Source: Oscarella lobularis (Eukaryota > Porifera > Homoscleromorpha > Homosclerophorida > Oscarellidae). From it: a stretch of DNA of 64,000 bases. Within the stretch, counting starts at the first letter, position 1; every line of letters begins with the position of its first letter. The stretch spans positions 1,358,536 through 1,422,535 of the forward strand of contig NC_089181.1 of NCBI RefSeq assembly GCF_947507565.1, read 5' to 3'. The notes below the pieces were generated by a model. It worked only from the letters and a program-made list of their open reading frames with translations, searched no databases and was not told where the DNA came from. Both the position numbers and the translations under genes were made by a program. Shown one piece after another: positions 11,158 through 22,200 of the stretch.

Positions 11158-11790
11158 ATGGTTCGTCCTTGGATAGGGGGACATTGTCTTCATAAAGCAA
11201 AAGGAAGTCTTTGGTTTCAAAGAATATTCTCGCCGGTGAAGGAAAACGACGTGGGTACGTTCGTTATTGCACATTACAACGGCAAACTACTTATTGCTGT
11301 GAAGGAGTCAAGCATTCAACGAATCATAGCGGGGTTTTATGACCGTAGTAAAGGAGAAGGAGCCTTAAACGAATTGCTGAGCACTAGGCGGGAATTTCAT
11401 CAAAAAAGTTCAGGAATGGTTTGGCAATAATCCGTATCATTTTCAACTTTCGGTGAAGTTTCGGAACAAGGCGGAGCTAAAGTTGGTTAACAGCGACACG
11501 GTTCTGGGAAGGATTCAAATCGACTCGTTGATTTCAGCAAAATGCCATCTCTTCTTGAGAGTGGGAAACGTACAAATGCGTCCTGTCCGTCCTTTGACGT
11601 GTTCAGCCACTTCTTGATTCTTTGACATCTTGCAGCGAAAGAGTCAGCTCTTGTGGCGAAGGAACTCGAGAACAGCTTTTATACAATTGGAAAACCGTCC
11701 ATCGTCCAGTGCTATCGAGGGACTGAGTTCATGGGTGAAGTGACGCGGTACTGCGAACGGCAGAAAGTTCGTAAGATTGCGTAATCTTGC
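11158..11790 (+). pseudogene. Integrase relic of Ginger/KRBA2-like type
   Basis: Successive frames show GKLLIAVKESSIQRIIAGFY and YDRSKGEGA, then VQEWFGNNPYHF...FRNKAELKLVNSDTVLGRIQ with IDSLISA. Finally a piece carrying KPSIVQCYRGTEFMGEV is seen, the equivalent of the integrase C-QSDRGTEF block with its second Asp changed to Tyr-Arg context. This order matches Gypsy-integrase-related (Ginger1/KRAB-A domain 2-like) proteins. At least two frameshifts and a missing central segment make it non-functional. Confidence 0.65.
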
Positions 11791-11965
11791 GTCTAAAGAA
11801 GAAAAGGTCGCTGGTTCGGCATGCTGCTCCTACCCGCGCGACTGGGGAGTTGCCGGCACCAGCAGCGATTCCCGGGTTCCGGAACGGAAGCTACCCACCC
11901 AACCGGAGCCACCAACGGCTGTCCGAGCGGTTGTGCGACGCGGGAAGAGCGGGTAAACTTATTCT

Positions 11966-12385
11966 TTATTGCTTTGCCTTGCTCGGCACCCGCCAACCAG
12001 TTTCTTGCTGATCGGAGCCTACTGCTCCAGCTGGAGGCGTATGTACCTCTGATAGGAGTCGCTGCGCCAACGTCCCAGGGTCTGGATCATCGAGTCCTCG
12101 ATGCCTGCGGCCGCCGCGGTGGCTGCGCCGATCCGAAAGCTGTGCCCTGTGTATTTGCCGGCGTCTATTCCGGCGCTGAAAAGGGGCCTGCTGCATGCGT
12201 AGCACCAGGGCGTCTTTCCGCAACGGGCGTCCGTCGGCGAACACGAAGAGTGGTCCGGGGCGTAGCCTTCCCTCAACAAGGTACCCCACTATCGCGGCGA
12301 CGGGGCACAGATCCTCACCCGTCCGCCCCAGACAGATCGTCGCGCCCAGCCGGAACGGATCGGTCTTAGACTGCTTCATCCGCAC
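11966..12385 (-). pseudogene. DIRS-type tyrosine recombinase fragment
   Basis: On the minus strand one frame shows MKQSKTDPFRLGATICLGR...CPVAAIVGYL. A second frame (12019-12279) shows YTGHSFRIGAATAAAAGIED and LGRWRSDSYQRYIRL. The latter supplies the H-x-x-R and the W-x-S-x-x-Y-x-R-Y region with the nucleophilic Tyr of tyrosine recombinases, as used by DIRS retrotransposons. The two frames are offset, so at least one indel lies between them. The 5' part runs into the assembly gap. The local base composition is distinctly more GC-rich than the neighbours. A matching reverse-transcriptase piece is at 49107. Confidence 0.75.
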
Positions 12386-12408
12386 TTTGACCCACTCCGG
12401 GGAACGCC

Positions 12409-12608
12409 NNNNNNNNNNNNNNNNNNNNNNNNNNNNNNNNNNNNNNNNNNNNNNNNNNNNNNNNNNNNNNNNNNNNNNNNNNNNNNNNNNNNNNNNNNNN
12501 NNNNNNNNNNNNNNNNNNNNNNNNNNNNNNNNNNNNNNNNNNNNNNNNNNNNNNNNNNNNNNNNNNNNNNNNNNNNNNNNNNNNNNNNNNNNNNNNNNNN
12601 NNNNNNNN
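12409..12608. other. Assembly gap (200 N)
   Basis: A run of unknown bases. It lies between the tyrosine recombinase fragment and the left end of the integrase-kinase element, so the true distance and any sequence between them are unknown. Confidence 1.
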
Positions 12609-12630
12609 TGAGGGTGTTATCTCGTTGTTT

Positions 12631-12729
12631 ACGGTGGCCCTGGAGTGCCATTATCTTGTCAAGAACAACTTGACATTAAACTGTAAACAAGAGAGGCATT
12701 GGCATCTTGACATTGAACAAGATGGGGTT
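12631..12729 (+). repeat. Left terminal inverted repeat of the integrase-kinase element
   Basis: Pairs with 18585-18683. Identity is lost only where the tandem repeat units begin to differ (ggggtttagg on the left, ggggttgggt on the right). Confidence 0.8.
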
Positions 12730-13114
12730 TAGGCATCTTGACATTGAACAAGATGGGGTTTAGGCATCTTGACATTGAACTAGATGGGGTTTAGGCATCT
12801 TGACATTGAACAAGATGGGGTTGGGTATCTTGACATTGAACAAGGTAGACTTGGCATCTTTACATTGAACAAGGTAGACTTGGCATCTTGACATTGAACA
12901 AGGTAGACTTGGCATCTTGACATTGAACAAGGTAGACTTGGCATCTTTACATTGAACAAGGTAGACTTGGCATCTTGACATTGAACAAGGTAGACTTGGC
13001 ATCTTTATATTGAACAAGGTAGACTTGGCATCTTTACATTGAACAAGGTAGACTTGGCATCTTTACATTGAACAAGATGGGGTTGGGCATCTTTACATTG
13101 AACGAGATGAGGTT
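12690..13114 (+). repeat. Subterminal tandem array, ~29-31-bp unit, about 14 copies
   Basis: The unit is of the form ggcatcttgacattgaacaa plus gatggggtt or ggtagactt. Two variants alternate in blocks: a gatgggg type at the outside and a ggtagac type inside. Units are directly adjacent, with no unique spacers. The array is mirrored in inverse orientation at 18430-18640, so it is part of the element ends. Confidence 0.9.
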
Positions 13115-13146
13115 GGGGTTAGCGGGTAGGGTTAGGGTTAGGGTTA
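13115..13146 (+). repeat. Interstitial telomere-like repeat (GGGTTA)n
   Basis: Three perfect and two imperfect copies of the GGGTTA hexamer follow the last unit of the subterminal array. The metazoan telomere repeat is TTAGGG. It may be chance drift from the G-rich array unit (gaggttgggg), a telomere-repair footprint, or acquired sequence. Confidence 0.8.
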
Positions 13147-13172
13147 CAACAACAACAACAACAACAACAACA
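13147..13172 (+). repeat. (CAA)n microsatellite
   Basis: About eight CAA units directly abut the telomere-like run. Beyond it, to 14028, the sequence is unassigned element interior, T-rich around 13480-13560. Confidence 0.9.
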
Positions 13173-14028
13173 GTTTGGGCAAACTAGACAAGGTTAGTCG
13201 TGCATGCAGCAAACTTAAATTGGACATTTTTTATGAGAAAATTGGCAGGGATTTTGTTGGCAGGCTTCAAAAGCACCTTATATTGTCACTTACTCAAGTT
13301 TTAGACTAGAGATTAACTGCCTTCGCCCGATCAAGTTTTTGAAGCAGAAAAGAACACGTTGTTTAGCGGAAATGTTCCTGCCAGCACCAGCACTTCAACG
13401 CTACAGCTTAAAACTTTGACTGCTTCAAAAAGTTTTGTAAGTGCTTTTCGTTTCTGCGTAGCCCTATCGCTTCATAAATAGTTGTTTGTTTGTTGGTTTT
13501 TTCGTTTGTTCGTTCTTTCGTTTCTTTATTTGTTAATTCGGCTTTTCCTTTCTTTAATTGTACTGAGCCTGCCGTATCCTGCGACTGTTACGCCTTTAGA
13601 GGAAGCATAGTAGGGCGTACACGCATGTACCTACGCATATTTGCACGGCTCCTTAGAGGATTTTCTGCTTCATAACGTACAGTATATTGTATTTTGCCGT
13701 CGCAGACGTAACACTATGATAATCCTTTTCCACAAGGCTTAATCGTTGATTCCTGGCGTAAGCGTCGAACATTGTCTAACAATTTACACAGAAAAGCAGT
13801 ACTATGCAATCATAGATGTAGGATGTAATGATGCCACGTTTACCGCGTTCCATATCTTAGCGCGCGCGAGTAAGAGATTGTGAGCTGTAGGTGTGCGAGT
13901 TTGCGAGGCTGCTTTCGTCTACATTTGCGTCTTTCTGGTCATACTAGGCTAATTCATTTTCATTCGACATGGTATTTTCGATCAGAACACGCCCTGTTGC
14001 GCTGACATGCTTTCGGTAGCTAACCCAG

Positions 14029-15746
14029 GCTCTCGCTCGGCTAATAGCGAAATACTTTCGTGCGGGAAAGAGATATGATGTCATTCTGTACTATTTAACT
14101 CGTTTTCACGGTTATCGCATCAGGTACGTCTTCGCTATGCTCTTCTCCGCAATTCCTTCAAAATATATGCATTCCCTTACGTTCATGTTGATCTTAGAAC
14201 ACTGAAAAGACATCTGAATACGATGCATCTTTATAAGCGCAAGCATGAATTAGCGCCTTTCGGGAGCATAGTCAATGCAATACGAGTACGTATTTCCTTT
14301 CCCTCATATTATTTATTTGTGGAGTAAATATTTTTGTTTTTTCTCTTTTAAAGTCAGCTCTTAGAACGGCAAAGTGCGACATAGGTTACAGACAGATGTG
14401 GACGTTGCTGAAATTGACTTGTGGTGGCAGAGTTCCAAGGTCAGTAAGAGTACGGCAATAAAATGAATTATCATACGCTAACTGACACTGCTTCATTTAG
14501 AGACGTCGTACGAAAGATCATGAGAGTTCTTGATCCCCATGGAGTTGACGCCCGACGTGTACATCGATTTAGGCGTCGGCAATACCGCAGCAAGGTAACT
14601 TACGTGAGAGGTAATGGACATAAGTGATTAATGTCGTCAATGTGAAAGGGACCGAACTTCATCTGGCACGTCGACGGGTACGACAAACTAACGCATTACG
14701 GTTTTCAGATTCATGGATGCATAAACGGATACGTTGCATTATGCAGACGACAGCTACAGCTTTGTGATTTATCATCTGTACAATTCATGCTTTCAGGTAC
14801 TCGCGACGAATCATTTGGCTGAAAGTGGTAAACAGCAATCATAATCCACGCTATGTGCTAAATCAATACATAACGTCTGTGGAAACATTGCAATGTATGT
14901 CACGTTATCAATGTGAACGTCTTTTCGTTGACAACAGTACCACTTCATCACAGATTGTCCCTCCATCATTCGATCTGACTGCGGAACAGAAAATGGAATG
15001 ATGGCCACTATTCACATGATGCAACGGCACAATGGACCAGACGCCTTTGCCGGACGAAGAAGTTACCAATACGGGAAATCTGTATATAACCAGAGGATCG
15101 AAGCGCTATGGTCTGTTATGAAGCGTGAACTGACGCACTGGTGGAGAACGAAATTTGACGTAGGATACACAATGTCACCTATTTCAAAATTTCAACTATT
15201 TATCTCAGGAGATGTGCACGCAAAATGGCCTTCACTTTGGAAATAATCTCATGCGGTGAAAATAGTACTGTTAGCAACGGTCTATAACCAACTAAAGGCT
15301 ATTTGTTTACAGCGATGCCATCCGTCTCATGTTGACCCCGCTGTTGCAACGTGATTTAAATGATTTTGCTCGGAGGTGGAATGGCCATCGGCTACGTCAT
15401 CAAAGAAATCACAGATCACAGAGGGGAGCTTGTCCAAACGATCTCTATTTAATTCCGGAATTTTATGGTAAGCTTCTGCTTAATCGTCACCTATTCGTCA
15501 CATATTCACATTTATGCATGACTACTAGGATCTACAGACTGCAAAAAGCCTATTGTCCAACGCGTTCTTACGTATGGTGGAACACTCCTTGGAGGCGTAA
15601 CGGAAGCTGTTGATGTTCCACAAACTTTGAGGCGTCTGGCTGACCGATTCCTTCGACGACGACAACTGAACTTAGATGACATGTGCACCCTGGACATCAA
15701 CACGGCAATCGAAGTAGCTTTTGACTTTGCGTCATACGTAGTATAA
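14029..15746 (+). CDS. Integrase-core (rve-like) transposase gene, multi-exon
   Basis: Exons read at 14029-14123, 14198-14285, 14354-14439, 14501-14594, 14649-14728, 14797-14894, 14954-15189, 15209-15255, 15313-15467 and 15529-15746. The N-terminal part is helical (LIAKYFRAGKRYDVIL, then GYRQMWTLLKL). The catalytic core has GPNFIWHVDGYDKL (first Asp), then RSDCGTENGMMATI (second Asp) and NQRIEALWSVMKRELTHWW (Glu). This is the layout of the integrase-core family found as multi-exon genes in fish, cnidarians and sponges. All introns are short with GT-AG ends and matching phases, except that between exons 5 and 6 the donor is not canonical (gg|atacgt). One or more exons before 14029 may be missed. 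It is the presumed mobilising enzyme of the surrounding TIR element. Confidence 0.75.
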
Positions 15747-16177
15747 TGCAGTGTTGCATCGAACGAATTGTGAAACATAAATAATGCCTTGACAGGCTTA
15801 TGTGTGAAAGGAATCATGCGCATGCGTGCAATGTTTTTGTTTCGAGGATATACGGGCTTTTCTTTTCACGCGTTCGCTACGACCTTCTTCATTTCTTGCC
15901 CGTCTCACGACCTCATCAACGTTTCAAATAGTAGTACACTCACCTACGCCCAGTTACGACAGCATTACGCAAGGGTTTTCATGTTCTAGCAAGTTTTCCA
16001 GCGACGTTCGAATAAACGGCTGGCCGAAAAACGACAGAGCAACAGCTCATTATCAGCCTGGCCGACGGGAAGGTGACTGGCATCGAATCTGCCCAGCAGA
16101 AAGAAGAAAATGATAGTACGCGTGCTGAAATCATTTTGCTTACATTTCAAGCTGACGATTATTACGACTTTTTGTAG

Positions 16178-18232
16178 TATCTGAGGCAATGGAGCTAGAA
16201 CGGATTCACCGATTGTACGCCGAGGAGAAGAAGTCTAAACGTCGCGGAGGAGGAGGAGGAGTCGCGCATTCAAGACCTTTGAGGAAAGGCATCACGGCTT
16301 CCTCAAAGAGACGGGAAAATGAGGCGAGGTCTTTGGACGATTCGTCAAAAGTCAGTTTTATATTAGGGTTTTATGGTGTGTCATAAATAATTTCTTGCTT
16401 ATAGATGATAGAAGTGCGGTTGATTCCTAGACGACTGGGCAAAAATAAGAAAGGAACGCTAGATCTCGCTGTCATGGAAGGAGCAATCGATGACGTCCTT
16501 ATCCACACATTTCACATGCCCGCCTCAGCGACGTATGAGGATGTTCAGAAAAAGGCTTGGACCGTTTTCTTTGCCGAGATTGCTAGACAAGGAGGAGTGG
16601 ACTCCTATTTTTCATGTATGGCAAATTTGCGGTCGAGTTCATATCGTATTTTTCGTCTCTTTGTACTCTGTAGATGTTTTGCTTTTCCACGTCGTGCAGA
16701 GGAAGAACAATCGTCTATCTCAAAAAATTATAAATCCAATTACAGAAAAATCAGAACCATTCAGTCTGGGAGTTTTCAAACTACACAATCCGAAGAAAAT
16801 TCCCCTGATATATGCTACTCCACCCAAAGGTTTAACTCATAAAACACGATATCCTGAATTTGTATTTACGGTTGGAAATAGACGTTATGGACGCTATGGT
16901 CGTCGACGCTCCTGGGGAAGGTGTAAGTGACGGCATGCCAGTTACATCGTCAATAGGCAAAGCCAAATCTAACCGAGGGAAATCAAGTACATCACTTTTG
17001 TTATTGAGGCTATAGCTACTTATTATGACATTTTGGGGTAGTCCTGCCCAAGGCTGGCGACTCGAGGAAGAGAGGGTTGAACGTTCGTGAAAGTGATGAC
17101 GAAGAGAGGGACGACGTCGTTGTTCAGATTGACAGCGAAGTGTCTTTGCGGATGAAACGGTCATCGTCAATCAGCGGCGAGAGTCATGATTCGCCAACCA
17201 TGAGCATTGCACTCAAAATTGGTAAGTAATTCGTTATTGTCTTTGGTTCCTAATTTTTTTTACAGACAGAAATGACGTTACGTTGGATAAAAATCCCATT
17301 GGCCAGGGCGCCTTTGGAGCCGTTTATAAAGCAACATATAAAAAGGCTACGGTTGCGGCAAAAGTAGTCTCGATTCAGTCAAATTCAGTAGATGCCATAA
17401 AGGAAGCTGAAATCTTAGCGTAAGTAAATATCCTAGATTTTTTATTAGAAAAATATGACTTTCTTTTAGTGTGCTTAACCATCCAAATATTGTCCAATTT
17501 TTTGGCTACGTCGATCACGCTGACGGTATTATTCTCATCACGGAACTTGTTCTTGGCTCATCGTTGGGAAAATTGGTGTTCGACCATTCCAAGGTATGTT
17601 TGATGTTTTTCTCATGTCATAATACATGTTCTTGCTTTGTAGACGTTCCCGCAGTCAAAGAAGAAATCTATTGCTCAACAAATGTGCGTGGGACTTGCCT
17701 ACATGCATGGAATGAAGATCATTCATTTCGATGTCAAGCCGTCGAACATTCTTGTAAGACTGTTGTTTTTCTTGGCTCAGCATTTTGTGAAGTGATTGTC
17801 TAGATCGATGGAACGTCGGGTGATGCGAAACTTTGCGACATGGGCATGTCGATGATCGCCAAACAAACGCTACGAACGTGCGTCGGGCAGAGGGGAACAT
17901 GGCCGTACATGGCCCCTGAAATGTATGACGCCACAATCGCCAAAACCGCCTTGGCCGATATGTGGGCTGTCGGGGTCATTATCGTAGAGATGGTGCAGCG
18001 GAAGCCCATCTACGGTGGCATGAAGGACGCGGAAATCATGGGAAGAGTTATGGGCTGCGGAGGCAGGCGCCCACTGGGGCCTCCACTTCGAGACTTGCCT
18101 CAGTGGTGCATGGAGGTCTGCAGTCCATGCTTTTCAATAAACAGCGCCAATCGGCTAACTGCAGAGGCAATGTCCGAAGTCATTGCCTCTGACATGCCGT
18201 GTGACGAGGACCATGACGTTGAGGACGATTGA
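16178..18232 (+). CDS. Protein kinase gene inside the TIR element, HFD/DMG variant
   Basis: Nine exons with consistent phases: 16178-16350, 16405-16615, 16674-16829, 16882-16920, 17042-17221, 17266-17419, 17470-17593, 17643-17753 and 17804-18232. A further 5' exon ending near 16110 (LIISLADGKVTGIESAQQ) is phase-compatible. The N-terminal half (basic, Gly-rich, then a folded-looking stretch) is unrecognised. The kinase domain begins in the sixth exon with glycine loop GQGAFGAVYKATY, VAAKVV (ATP-binding Lys) and an alpha-C Glu. The catalytic loop is HFDVKPSNIL, with Phe where most kinases have Arg. The metal-binding motif is DMG instead of DFG, and GTWPYMAPEMY marks the activation-segment end. 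Lys, both Asp and Asn are kept, so activity is plausible. It resembles Ser/Thr and tyrosine-kinase-like enzymes. Position between TIRs suggests captured cargo. Confidence 0.8.
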
Positions 18233-18429
18233 GGGATTGATGATTGAAGAAGTTTTTCCACTCGCCGACGTCGAAGTTGTTTGGACTGCAATAGCGATTA
18301 ATCGTTTTGCGCGGTGTTCGAAGCGCTTTTATGATTATTTAGCACGATTTGAGAGTTCTCAGTTGACAACGAGTTGCTTACAATAAAAGAAAAAATTTTC
18401 GAAAACGCATCGGGCATCGTTCAATTTGA

Positions 18430-18640
18430 AGTGGAATCCAAAGATGCCCAACCCTATCTCGTCGAATATAAAGATGCCTAAGTCCATCTCGTTCAATGTA
18501 AAGATGCCAAGTCTACCTTGTTCAATGTAAAGATGCCAAGTCTACCTTGTTGCCAAGTCTACCTTGTTCAATGTCAAGATACCCAACCCCATCTTGTTCA
18601 ATGTCAAGATGCCAATGCCTCTCTTGTTTACAGTTTAATG
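18430..18640 (-). repeat. Right subterminal tandem array (inverse of 12690-13114)
   Basis: About seven units of the ~29-bp repeat in reverse orientation, again with both the gatgggg and ggtagac variants and one truncated unit near 18548. It leads into the right TIR. Confidence 0.88.
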
Positions 18641-18684
18641 TCAAGTTGTTCTTGACAAGATAATGGCACTCCAGGGCCACCGTA
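18585..18684 (-). repeat. Right terminal inverted repeat of the integrase-kinase element
   Basis: Reverse complement of 12631-12729. Terminal bases are ccagggccaccgta, followed by ttgttt. Confidence 0.8.
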
Positions 18685-18690
18685 TTGTTT

Positions 18691-19093
18691 GTCCGTTTTC
18701 GCTGCGGTTTTTTCGAGTTTCGGCGTTTCGCGGGGAGGTTCTGCGTGTGCGTGAGGGATCGTGAGCGTCGCGCGGGGGAGATTGGGGTGCCCGGGGGAGG
18801 AAACCTGCATGCTCGTTTTGAGTAAATCGCGCAGTTTCCATCGCGTATTTGACGTGATTGGTTCCAGAGCGCGTTTTTATACCTGGTTTCGCTGCCGATT
18901 CCCTTTCGGATCATCGTGTTTAGAAGGGGCCTCTTACTTTAGGTTGATAATTTTGGTCAGGTTAATGGCAGGTTAAAGCTACGGTTTAACCGTCGTTAAC
19001 GTCTGATCGAAAGGGCGCGCGCGCGCGCGCGCGCGCGCTTGGGGCTCGCCGGGCTTCATTGGTCGTTGGAGAATGTTGCCAATTAGCTCGTGA
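18691..19093. other. Gap between two elements, with (GC)n run
   Basis: No gene is recognised. A perfect alternating GC tract lies at about 19014-19038. The rest is moderately GC-rich and open in several minus-strand frames without any domain. Confidence 0.6.
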
Positions 19094-19121
19094 CTAGCTG
19101 ACTACCCGGCTTCGCCCGGGT
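19094..19121 (-). mobile_element. Helitron 3' terminus (hairpin + CTAG)
   Basis: Read on the minus strand, a 6-bp GC-rich stem (acccgg...ccgggt, 19104-19121) is followed by six bases and then CTAG, with T as the next base. This is the Helitron signature: 3' hairpin, CTRR end, insertion between A and T. It lies downstream of the Rep/helicase gene, as expected. Confidence 0.8.
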
Positions 19122-19276
19122 GTGGTTTTAAATTTATTACTTACTTACCTACTGGCGTACGTGTCGGCGTTACCCAGGCCACACCAGGGGGAGGTCCGTA
19201 CGCCACGTGGCCCAAAAATGTTGGCCTCTTTCGAGGCGTAGGATAAAGTTGCGGTTAGGGAAGGGGGAAGGTGGGG

Positions 19277-22200
19277 CTAAAGCACTTCGTGATAGACTAC
19301 GTTAGCTGTTTTTGGAGATTCTGTCAGGACGTACAAATTCGTAGGAGAACTTACACGCGAGCAGGCTACGTAGAATTGGCCGTGAGCAAAGCATTTGGTC
19401 TGAAGACTGAGACCTACCGTCTTCAATGTCTGTCCCTGCGATTTGTTTATCGTCATTGCAAAGGACAGTCTTACTGGAAACTGCAGTCTCTTAACGGAAT
19501 AGTGGAATGAGAAGGAATTAAGGGGATGCGCGGAATAAATACACTCTCGCCAGCGTACTGTCCTGTGCATATTGTCGCCTCTATGACGTTGGGGCAGAGT
19601 CGGGTAACGGTCAATTTCGTTCCGTTGCACAGTTTCGGGGCGTCGATGTTGCGCAGAAGCATAATCGGAGCACCCACCTTTAGTGCCAAGGTATACGCAG
19701 GAAGACCGGGGGGATTCAGCGAATTAAGAACTTCTGTAGGATAGTAGACAGCGTCGTCTGGTTCCATTGTCGTATCGACGGCCAGATATACTTTCTCGTT
19801 TTCTGGTATAAGCTGAAGCATAGTGTCGTTTATTTGATTAACAGCGTCATTTCGAGGAGCGAGAATGGCGCGTTCGGCAAGCCAGGCTGTGTTTTTGTAT
19901 TGCTCGTGAAGTTGAGGAAAAACGGCTTGTATGAGCTCGTCGGAAGATTGCACTACTGTGCCGCAAGAAACGTTGATGAGACCGTCTTCAGGGTCCGTGG
20001 GGATCGTTCCATTGCCGATTAGCAAGAGCAACTGCGCGTAAGATCCCGACTCGCGGTCTCCGTAGAGGTGGACTCTCATATTTGTGGTTAAGCGCAGTGT
20101 TCGAACTTTCGGCCATATGATGCGGGAGTACTTCAAACACGCGGCGATTTCGTCAGCTTTTGTTCTTTCGGTATTACGGGCAATGTCTGTCTGAAGTCTC
20201 CTGCGAGTACCAGAGGTAAACCTCCCATAAGAGCGTCGTTGTTTCGAATGTCACGCAAAGATCGATCTAGTGCCTCCACAGCTTTCTTGTTTGCCATGGT
20301 GCATTCGTCCCAAACGACAACTTTGGCCAAGCAAAGAAGTCGCGCTCTTGCCGTGTTTTTTTGAACGGTGCACGTGGGACGTTCGTAGCGACTGATGTCG
20401 AGGGGTAGCTTGAAAACGGAGTGAGCTGTTTTGCCGCCAGTGAGAAGTGTTGCTGCAATTCCGGAAGAAGCGACTGCAAGGGCTATGTCGCCTTGCGATC
20501 GTATTTTGTCAAGGAAAAGATTGAGCAAATAGGTTTTTCCTGTTCCTCCTGGCGCATCGAGAAAAATAATTCTATCGTCGGGACCTCGAGCGACGTAGGC
20601 AAGTAATTCTTCGTAAATGTGCCTTTGATCTTGCGTGAGAGACGCTTCGTTCGCTGTGAGTCGTTCTTGCAATTCCGCGGTGTTATAAGAGTATTCAGCG
20701 GCAATTTCTCTTGGAAGAGTGTCGTCGTCTTGTTCAGAAGAGCGATCAGGACTGGGCAAATGGTAATCGCTAAGTGGCTTTCCTCCGGGAAACGAAAGCA
20801 GCTTGTTTTCGATGCATAGTAGGGCTCGATTGAAAATTTCGTCGGTATACGGAAGTGTGTCGTCGTTTGCGCGTCTGCGAAGCGTTCGGAGGAAATCTTG
20901 GGCCATCGCTTCCTTGTGTTGTTCCCATAGACGAAGAGGATCAGAAATTTCGCACATGTGGAGCATGATGGCAAACATGTCGCGAATTTTATAAGGACGA
21001 TCGGTGACCGTGGCTTCGGTTAGTGCGAGGTGCCAATGCTGATCGTCGGCCAAAAGTCCGCGTTCTCTGCACGCTTCGGAGTACGTATCAAAAACGGTAT
21101 CGTCTACTGTGCGCAGGTCAGCGAAAGACGTCGGTCCTCGAACGTGAAGCAGGAGAAGTCGCAAAAGATAGCATTCGGTGTTTTTCGGATGAACCGTGTA
21201 AATGCGTCCTAAAGTTTTTGACTTTCTAATGCCGTCAGTTTCGGGCACGATGTGACCTTGCTTTCTTCTCTGCCACTTTTTGTTGACCCATCTGTAGTAT
21301 TACGGAACGTCGATGTATAGCAAAGTTTTGGCGAAATCGTCATTAGAGCAGAGCTCGAAGAAACCCGTCAATGTCGTAGCAGGAGGTTCTGCTGCACGGT
21401 CAGGGGCGTTCTCAACGGTGAACAGCGTTCTCTGTCCGTTTTCCAGATGGACTTGAAGTTGTTCGACTGCTGGAAAGTGGTCGTGAATGGGAAACTGCAG
21501 CATGCGCCAGACGCCTTCGTTTGTACTAATGTATCTCGCAATTTGGTACCGCAGGATTTCGTCGTTTCTATGCTGATTTGCCAAGCCGACGACAGCTTTG
21601 TCTTTGCCCTTGTTCAAGTAGGCCATCAGGTATTTTAGGGCGCAAATGGACCTGCAGTATTCGACGTTCACGTGGCAGTCGAATGTGCGCGATAGAAATG
21701 GACTGTACGGAACGACCCACCTGTTGTCAACGTGAAATCTGCCTATAGTCGTTTCTACTCCACCGTCGTCTGGAGATTGACGTCGGTACAGCGGATAACC
21801 GTTGAGAGATGTGATGGTCTCGCGCAAAAACTGTCTTGGATAGCGTTTTGTGCATTGGCCGTCTTTCATGCAAGGAGATCTGCGATTGAGTTGGCCGCAA
21901 GGTCCGTGGATCATGTGCTTGGTTATCGTTGCGAAAAGTGCTGGGTCTTCGTTGGGGTCGGGAAGTTCGGCGCTTATGATGCTGTCTATTTGATCGGGAC
22001 GAATTTTTTCTACCATCCACGAGAGACAGTGTACGTGAGGTAGGCCGCGCTTCTGCCACTCGATCGTGTAAACGTGGCAGCGTTTGATGCCGTAAATGTT
22101 TTGCGTGTCCACGAGGTACATGAACCTTTCAACTTTCAAGCGGAAAACTCTTGCTATGAGATCGTGTCGATCATTTGGTGTTTGTCCCGGAAGGAGTTCG

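Larger units (their letters stand above)
12631..18684. mobile_element. 6.05-kb TIR element carrying integrase-core and protein kinase genes
   Basis: The left end (acggtggccctggagtgcc...) is repeated in reverse complement at the right end (...ggcactccagggccaccgt). The two arms agree over about 98 bp with no difference that I can see. Inside each TIR a ~29-31-bp repeat array follows. The hexamer TTGTTT occurs immediately outside the left end (12625-12630) and at 18685-18690 one base beyond the palindromic right end, a candidate 6-bp target-site duplication. Between the arms, in the same orientation, lie an integrase-core gene (14029-15746) and a protein kinase gene (16178-18232). Identical arms and well-kept reading frames point to a young insertion. 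The right terminus motif CAGGGCCACC(A/G)TA recurs at 28028-28040. Confidence 0.75.

Noticed and set aside
12195-12651. Open frames running through the gap region
   Set aside because: They consist largely of unknown residues across 200 N and have no evidential value.
12760-13017. Minus-strand frame with repeating SLPCSMSRCQVY-type peptide
   Set aside because: It is the translation of the subterminal DNA tandem repeat, with no start context or homologue.
12690-13114. CRISPR-like array of ~30-bp repeats
   Set aside because: Units abut directly with no unique spacers, the array is mirrored at the other end of a transposon, and the sequence is eukaryotic.
16178-18232. Kinase as an ordinary host gene that happens to lie near repeats
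   Set aside because: It is enclosed by matching TIRs and a candidate duplication together with a transposase-type gene. Kept as an alternative but judged less likely.
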